9,545 bases of DNA, taken from positions 1 through 9,545 of the forward strand of contig JABWBL010000092.1 of NCBI GenBank assembly GCA_013360535.1, written 5' to 3'. How positions within the stretch are numbered: the first letter of the stretch is position 1; every line of letters begins with the position of its first letter. This DNA is from Planctomycetaceae bacterium. Lineage in GTDB: Bacteria > Planctomycetota > UBA1135 > GCA-002686595. Both the position numbers and the translations under genes were made by a program. The notes below the pieces were generated by a model. The model saw only the letters and a program-made list of their open reading frames with translations, ran no database searches and was not told the DNA's origin. This document shows positions 5,812 to 9,545 of this stretch, one piece after another.

Positions 5812-7253
5812 GCAGCTCCCGGAATCGTGGTGGCTGGGGCGCGCTGATCCTGTCGAGCGCGATCTCGGTGGTGGCCTTCGTCGCGGTGCCGCGCTCGGAC
5901 TCTTCCGACGCGAGTACGGACCGCCCGACGGGCACGAAGCCTTCGCCTCGTCCGGCGACGAGGCCGCTGCCCGTCGAGACGGGCGACACGGAGCCCGATG
6001 CGACGCCGGAAGCAGGCGCGAATCCGTCGCCGACCGAGCTCGCCGGGGCCAAGCTGGCTCCCGCGCGCATCACGACGACCGCGAATCCTGCGGAAGCCGT
6101 GACGGGCGCGTTCGCGAAGGCGACGGCGGGCATCGGCGCTGCCGAGCTCGCCGACGCGCTCGTGTCGATCGGTCCCGGTGCGGCTCCGTCGATCCTGCAC
6201 GGCCTGTGTGGGCATCTCGACTTCGAGAAGCTGGACGAGAGCGGAGCCGGCGCGTCCGCGGAGGTTCGCGATCGAGCGCTGCGCGACGCGTGGGAACGCT
6301 ACTCGCCAGCGATCCGGCTGGCGGCGCTCGCGGACGAGGCGGACTTCGCCGACATCGACGGGCTGCGCGTGCTGATCGGGCTCGCGGGCGAGACCGGCGA
6401 TGGGGCGGCGGTGCCGCTCGTGCTCGAACTCGCCGGTCGGCTCGACGCGATCCAGCTGGCGCGGCCTTACGTGCAGGAACCCATCGAGCGTTCGCTGGTC
6501 CGTTGCCTGCCTTCGGCTCTGGAGTCGAGCGCGTTGCGCGACCGCGTGGCCGAGTTCCGCGGGCCGCTGTCCGAGACCATCGTGCGCGCGGCGGTACTGT
6601 GTGGCGCGCCTGCCGCGCTCGAAGTGGCCTTCGAGCAGCTGGGGCACTCCACGAACACGGACCTGGCGCTGCTCGTCGCCTTGACGACGCCCGAACTCGA
6701 TACGCGCCGCATCCTGCGCGACTCTCAGCTCGAGGCCCTTCGGGATCTCACGCTCTCGCGCCCGCCCGAGCTGCGCCGGGCGGCCTGCTTCGCTCTCGGA
6801 CATGCCCGGGATGGGGGAGCTGCGGAGGCGCTGGTCGCGTGCCTCGACGACGTCGATCCGCTGGTGGCATCCGCAGCTCGCACGGCCCTGCGCGCGGCGA
6901 CCGGCAAGGACCGCGGCGTATCCGCCGACGAGTGGCGCTTCTGGCTCGAGGAGCGGCAACGCTGGTTCACCGAACAGGCTCCCGCGATCGTCGAGCTCGT
7001 GCGGGGTGAGGACTACGAGCAGGTGGTGTCCGGCGTCGATCGCCTGTTCGAGCGCGCCGATGCTCGCCAGGAGTGGACCGGACTGTGCACGGATCTGCTC
7101 GACAGCGATTCGCCGCGGGTCGTGCGTCGCGCGGCGGAAGCGCTCCTTCAGATCGGAACGGCCGACGCGTTGCTCGCGATCGAGCAGGCCCGCGCGCGCT
7201 TGAGCGGCCCGCGCCTGCGCATGCTGGAAGCCGCGGTGGCGGCCGTGCCGTGA
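5808..7253 (+). CDS. Membrane-anchored HEAT-repeat protein coupled to the minor-pilin operon
   Basis: 481 residues. The GTG start lies inside the stop of the upstream gene (GTGA, 4-nt overlap) with GAGG (5794-5797) 10 nt before it. No in-frame ATG occurs until residue 471, so the start must be GTG or another alternative codon. One hydrophobic segment (about 9-27) after SRNRGGW predicts an uncleaved signal anchor with the bulk in the periplasm. Residues 35-85 are a Pro/Thr/Ala-rich disordered linker. The rest is alpha-helical with degenerate HEAT-type repeats. The clearest are PELRRAACFALGHARDGGAAEALVACLDD (320-348, running on to ALRAATG) and the region 421-470 (PRVVRRAAEALLQIGTADAL). Between them, TGKD-x-G with W376 and W379 in DEWRFWLEE is a feature often seen in HEAT-repeat proteins of planctomycete-like bacteria. 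No catalytic motif is visible. HEAT solenoids usually mediate protein-protein contact. The coupling suggests an assembly or scaffold role for the pilin-like proteins, which is inference. Confidence 0.8.
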   Translation: MSSSRNRGGWGALILSSAISVVAFVAVPRSDSSDASTDRPTGTKPSPRPATRPLPVETGDTEPDATPEAGANPSPTELAGAKLAPARITTTANPAEAVTGAFAKATAGIGAAELADALVSIGPGAAPSILHGLCGHLDFEKLDESGAGASAEVRDRALRDAWERYSPAIRLAALADEADFADIDGLRVLIGLAGETGDGAAVPLVLELAGRLDAIQLARPYVQEPIERSLVRCLPSALESSALRDRVAEFRGPLSETIVRAAVLCGAPAALEVAFEQLGHSTNTDLALLVALTTPELDTRRILRDSQLEALRDLTLSRPPELRRAACFALGHARDGGAAEALVACLDDVDPLVASAARTALRAATGKDRGVSADEWRFWLEERQRWFTEQAPAIVELVRGEDYEQVVSGVDRLFERADARQEWTGLCTDLLDSDSPRVVRRAAEALLQIGTADALLAIEQARARLSGPRLRMLEAAVAAVP

Positions 7254-7280
7254 GGACCGAGCTGCGGAGAGCGTGGATTC

Positions 7281-7294
7281 TCGGCCAGGGCCGA
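7281..7294. terminator. Weak hairpin between convergent genes
   Basis: TCGGC (7281-7285) pairs with GCCGA (7290-7294) around CAGG, in the 45-bp gap between two convergent stop codons (7251-7253 and 7299-7301). On the plus strand it is followed by ACTTT. The position is right for a shared bidirectional terminator, but the stem is only 5 bp and the T run is short. Confidence 0.22.
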
Positions 7295-7298
7295 ACTT

Positions 7299-9545
7299 TC
7301 AGCGCCGGGTCGAGCTCAGCGCGAGCCCACGCGGCGTCGCGCCCATCCCGATGGCTTCCGGTTGCTGCAGCAGCCCGGTCGAGCGCTCGATCGAGAAGCG
7401 CGTGACGTCGCGTGACGTCTCCGCCGCCACATAGACGTACGAACCGCTCGCGTCGACGCGCACGGCGACCGGGTTCTGCCCGGCCCAAGCGGTCCCGACG
7501 CCGGAGAGGTAGCCCGTGAGCAACGCGTTGGGATCGAAGCGCAGGATCGAGATGTCGCCGACGGTCGCGGTGTCGCGCGAACCGACGTACAGGAAGCGGC
7601 CGAAGGGATCGCTCGCGATCGAGATCGGCAGCGTGCCGACCGGGCGCGTGGCGATCGGGTTCAACGAGCCGTCGAGCTCCGAGAGCTCGCACAGCGTCAC
7701 GACGTCGTCGGCGCCGGAAGCGGCGAGCAGGTAGCGGCCGTTGGGCAGTACGGCGAGGGCCGAGGGCTCGCCCGCGAGCGCGAGGCTCGACGTGTGCGTG
7801 AGCTGCGCGGTGAACGGATCCGTCGAGAGCACCTCGATCCGGTCGAAGCCGCGGCGCGCGACGTACAGGAAGCGGCCGGTGGGATCGATCGTGACGGCGC
7901 TGGGGGCGGGCGGCAGCGCGAGGCTCGCGAGCGAAGTGAGCGTGCCGGTCGCGGGCTGGAAGCCGAAGGTCTCGAGCGTCGCGCTCGCGGCCGAGAGCAC
8001 ATGCAGGCGCTCGCCGGAAGGGTCGCAGGCGACCGCAATCGGATCGGCGGCCGTCGGCACAGGCAGCCCGTGCGGGACCAGCGCGCCCGAGTGAGTGTTG
8101 ACCGACAGGACCTCGACCACGCCATCGTTGGCCAAGGTCGCGAAGACCCATTCGAGAGACGGGTGCACGGCCAGGTCCTGACGCTGGCCGGTGCTGGGCA
8201 GCGGGTCGACGATGCTCGCGAGCGAACCCGACTGCGGGTCGAGGGAGAACACCGCGACCTCGTCGGCGTCGCTGGTCGAGACGTACGCGTAGCTCGACTT
8301 GGTCGTCGCCGTGGCGACTTCGGGCAGGATCGCGAGGCCCAGCGGCAGCTCGCGCGTGCGCACGCTCTCCGAGCGCGCCAGAGCGCCCGTGGTCGCGCTC
8401 GCCTCGAAGATCTCGACCTCGTAGGCATCACTCGCCACGGCGTAGAGCCGGGCGCCGGTCGTGTCGAAAGTCAGGAGCGAGGGACGCGAGCCCGTCGGCG
8501 TGACCGCGAGCTCCGTCAGTCGACCGGTCGTGCGGTCGACCGCGTACGTCCTCAGCAGGCTGTCGACCGAGCCCGAGGCGTACAGGAACTTGCCCGACGG
8601 CGCGAGCGTGATCGCGACCGGCTGGTTGCCGGCCGTCTGGATCTGGTTGCGGCTCGGATGGCCGGTGAGCGGATCGAGCGCGAACACGTCGATGCGGTTG
8701 CCGAGCTGGCAGTTGACGTACAGGAAGCGGCCATCGCGCGACACGCTGACGTCGGTCGGGGCGAGGCCCGTGCTGACCGGCGCACCCGCGGAGAGCGGTG
8801 CGTGCGTCGCGGGGCTCAGCGTGACGGCACGCAGCGTGTTCGTCGTGACGTTCGTGACCCACAGGACGCTTCCGTCGGGCGAGAGCTCGCCCGCCCAGGC
8901 GCCATCCTCGAGCGCGAGCGTGCCCAGCGAGCTGAGCGAGCCCGTCGGAGAGACCGCGAAGGCCTCGACATGCACGTTGTTCTGAGAGATCACGTACAGC
9001 ACGTTGCCGTCGGCGCTGAGCAGCACTTGGCTGGGGTCGGAGCCGGCGGTCGCGCTGACCGCGAGCTCGGACACGCGTCCGGTCGGCGCGTCGTGCTGGA
9101 ACACGGAGATCGCGTTCGAAGCGCGCTGGGCGACGAACACGAACCGGCCCGACGGGTGGGCGACCGCGGAGCGAGGTGCCTTCGAGCCACTCGACGTGAC
9201 CGCGTGGCCGGTCGGTGCGAGCCAGCCCGAGTCCGCGTCGATGGCGTAGGTCGACAAGGTGTGGTCCGAAACGCTGGTGGTGACGAGCGTCTCGCCGCGG
9301 GCCACGATGCCCAGCTCGATCTCGAACTCGGTGAACCCGACCGCGTTGGAGGCCCGCACGGTGTAGCTCGAGAGCGGCGTGAGCGTGGTCGCGGCGCCGG
9401 AGAGGACGCCCGTCGCGGGATCGAGCGTGAGGCCCGCGGGCAGGGCGGGCGAGACGCTCCAGCCCTGCACGGCGCCACCGGCGACGGTCGGCACGTTCGG
9501 AGCGAGCGCAGTGCCCTTGGCGACGAGGTCGAAGTCGCGCGCGTA
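7299..9545 (-). CDS. Putative-Ig plus double seven-bladed beta-propeller (YVTN/lactonase-like) protein, 5' end off-window
   Basis: The frame is open to the right edge (first visible codons YARDFDLVAKGTALAPN), so the true start and any signal peptide are outside. 748 residues are visible; numbering is from the first visible residue. Residues 1-81 are a putative Ig domain (He_PIG type) with the diagnostic PALPAGLTLDPATGVLSG and YTVRASNAVG. Residues about 84-745 hold fourteen blades of about 45-50 residues, most with the P-x-GR-(F)-(L)-YV strand followed by an x-V-x-x-F/Y-x-(I/L/V)-(D)-x-x-(S/T)-G pattern. They fall into two groups of seven, about 84-408 and 416-744, separated by a short Ala/Thr linker. 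Each group begins with a blade lacking the P-x-GR motif and ends in a similar strand (PLGLAIL, PRGLALS). The blades resemble the 6-phosphogluconolactonase-like/YVTN family (PF10282), but a lone extracellular copy with Ig modules is unlikely to act in the pentose-phosphate pathway. More likely it is a secreted or surface ligand-binding protein. It converges on the pilin operon with no sign of co-regulation. Confidence 0.85.
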   Translation of the reverse strand, partial: YARDFDLVAKGTALAPNVPTVAGGAVQGWSVSPALPAGLTLDPATGVLSGAATTLTPLSSYTVRASNAVGFTEFEIELGIVARGETLVTTSVSDHTLSTYAIDADSGWLAPTGHAVTSSGSKAPRSAVAHPSGRFVFVAQRASNAISVFQHDAPTGRVSELAVSATAGSDPSQVLLSADGNVLYVISQNNVHVEAFAVSPTGSLSSLGTLALEDGAWAGELSPDGSVLWVTNVTTNTLRAVTLSPATHAPLSAGAPVSTGLAPTDVSVSRDGRFLYVNCQLGNRIDVFALDPLTGHPSRNQIQTAGNQPVAITLAPSGKFLYASGSVDSLLRTYAVDRTTGRLTELAVTPTGSRPSLLTFDTTGARLYAVASDAYEVEIFEASATTGALARSESVRTRELPLGLAILPEVATATTKSSYAYVSTSDADEVAVFSLDPQSGSLASIVDPLPSTGQRQDLAVHPSLEWVFATLANDGVVEVLSVNTHSGALVPHGLPVPTAADPIAVACDPSGERLHVLSAASATLETFGFQPATGTLTSLASLALPPAPSAVTIDPTGRFLYVARRGFDRIEVLSTDPFTAQLTHTSSLALAGEPSALAVLPNGRYLLAASGADDVVTLCELSELDGSLNPIATRPVGTLPISIASDPFGRFLYVGSRDTATVGDISILRFDPNALLTGYLSGVGTAWAGQNPVAVRVDASGSYVYVAAETSRDVTRFSIERSTGLLQQPEAIGMGATPRGLALSSTRR
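7584..8732 (-). repeat. Three identical 18-nt copies within propeller blades
   Basis: GGCCGCTTCCTGTACGTC on the minus strand occurs identically at 7584-7601, 7860-7877 and 8715-8732. Each copy encodes GRFLYV, the first strand of a blade. The copies are unevenly spaced (276 and 855 bp apart), in frame, and part of the coding repeat, so this is blade duplication under codon bias and not a CRISPR or mobile element. Confidence 0.8.

Noticed and set aside
5766..6959. 397-codon open frame on the minus strand opposite the HEAT gene
   Set aside because: Arg/Gly-rich shadow; the plus frame has clear HEAT repeats and a coupled start.
7584..8732. CRISPR-like repeats (three identical 18-mers)
   Set aside because: Spacing is irregular and the copies are in frame, encoding the GRFLYV strand of propeller blades.
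9492..9494. GTG as the start of the propeller gene
   Set aside because: Codons upstream to the window edge continue the putative Ig domain (DFDLVAKGTALAPN), so the gene is truncated by the window.

Overview
The window is high in G+C (about two thirds by eye) with strong codon-position bias, and it comes from a Gram-negative-type (diderm) bacterium. Four things support this. There is an outer-membrane barrel of the patatin/Omp85 family. The glycyl-tRNA synthetase is the single-chain alpha2 type, not the alpha2-beta2 type of most Proteobacteria. There is a cluster of type IV pilin-like genes. There are also a HEAT-repeat protein and a YVTN/lactonase-type beta-propeller protein with a putative-Ig module. 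This mix is typical of Planctomycetota and similar environmental phyla. That assignment is inference from family content, not from a marker gene.

Layout: (1) 1-1451, plus strand: C-terminal part of a PlpD-like patatin-POTRA-barrel protein whose catalytic domain lies off the left edge. (2) 1531-2886, plus strand: glycyl-tRNA synthetase, behind a plausible sigma70-type promoter in the 79-bp gap. (3) 2887-3128: a non-coding gap with several GC-rich hairpins, a possible sigma28-like promoter and a small leader hairpin. (4) 3129-7253, plus strand: a tight four-gene operon. It encodes a PilV/GspI-like minor pilin, a PilW/GspJ-like minor pilin, a large PilX/GspK-like protein with a glycine/asparagine-rich extracellular part, and a membrane-anchored HEAT-repeat protein. 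Adjacent genes overlap by 22 nt, are separated by 14 nt, and overlap by 4 nt (GTGA) respectively. (5) 7299-9545, minus strand: a large protein running off the right edge, with a putative Ig domain followed by fourteen propeller-blade repeats that split cleanly into two sets of seven. It converges on the operon with a 45-bp gap.

The operon is the most interesting part. Three consecutive class III-signal proteins of increasing size look like the tip or initiation complex of a type IV pilus or type II secretion pseudopilus. The first two carry EF-hand-like acidic loops. The third carries a long, possibly surface-exposed domain, and a HEAT-repeat protein is translationally coupled to it. No major pilin, ATPase, secretin or prepilin peptidase gene lies in the window, so the machine it serves is unknown. 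I see no mobile elements, CRISPR arrays, tRNAs or rRNAs.
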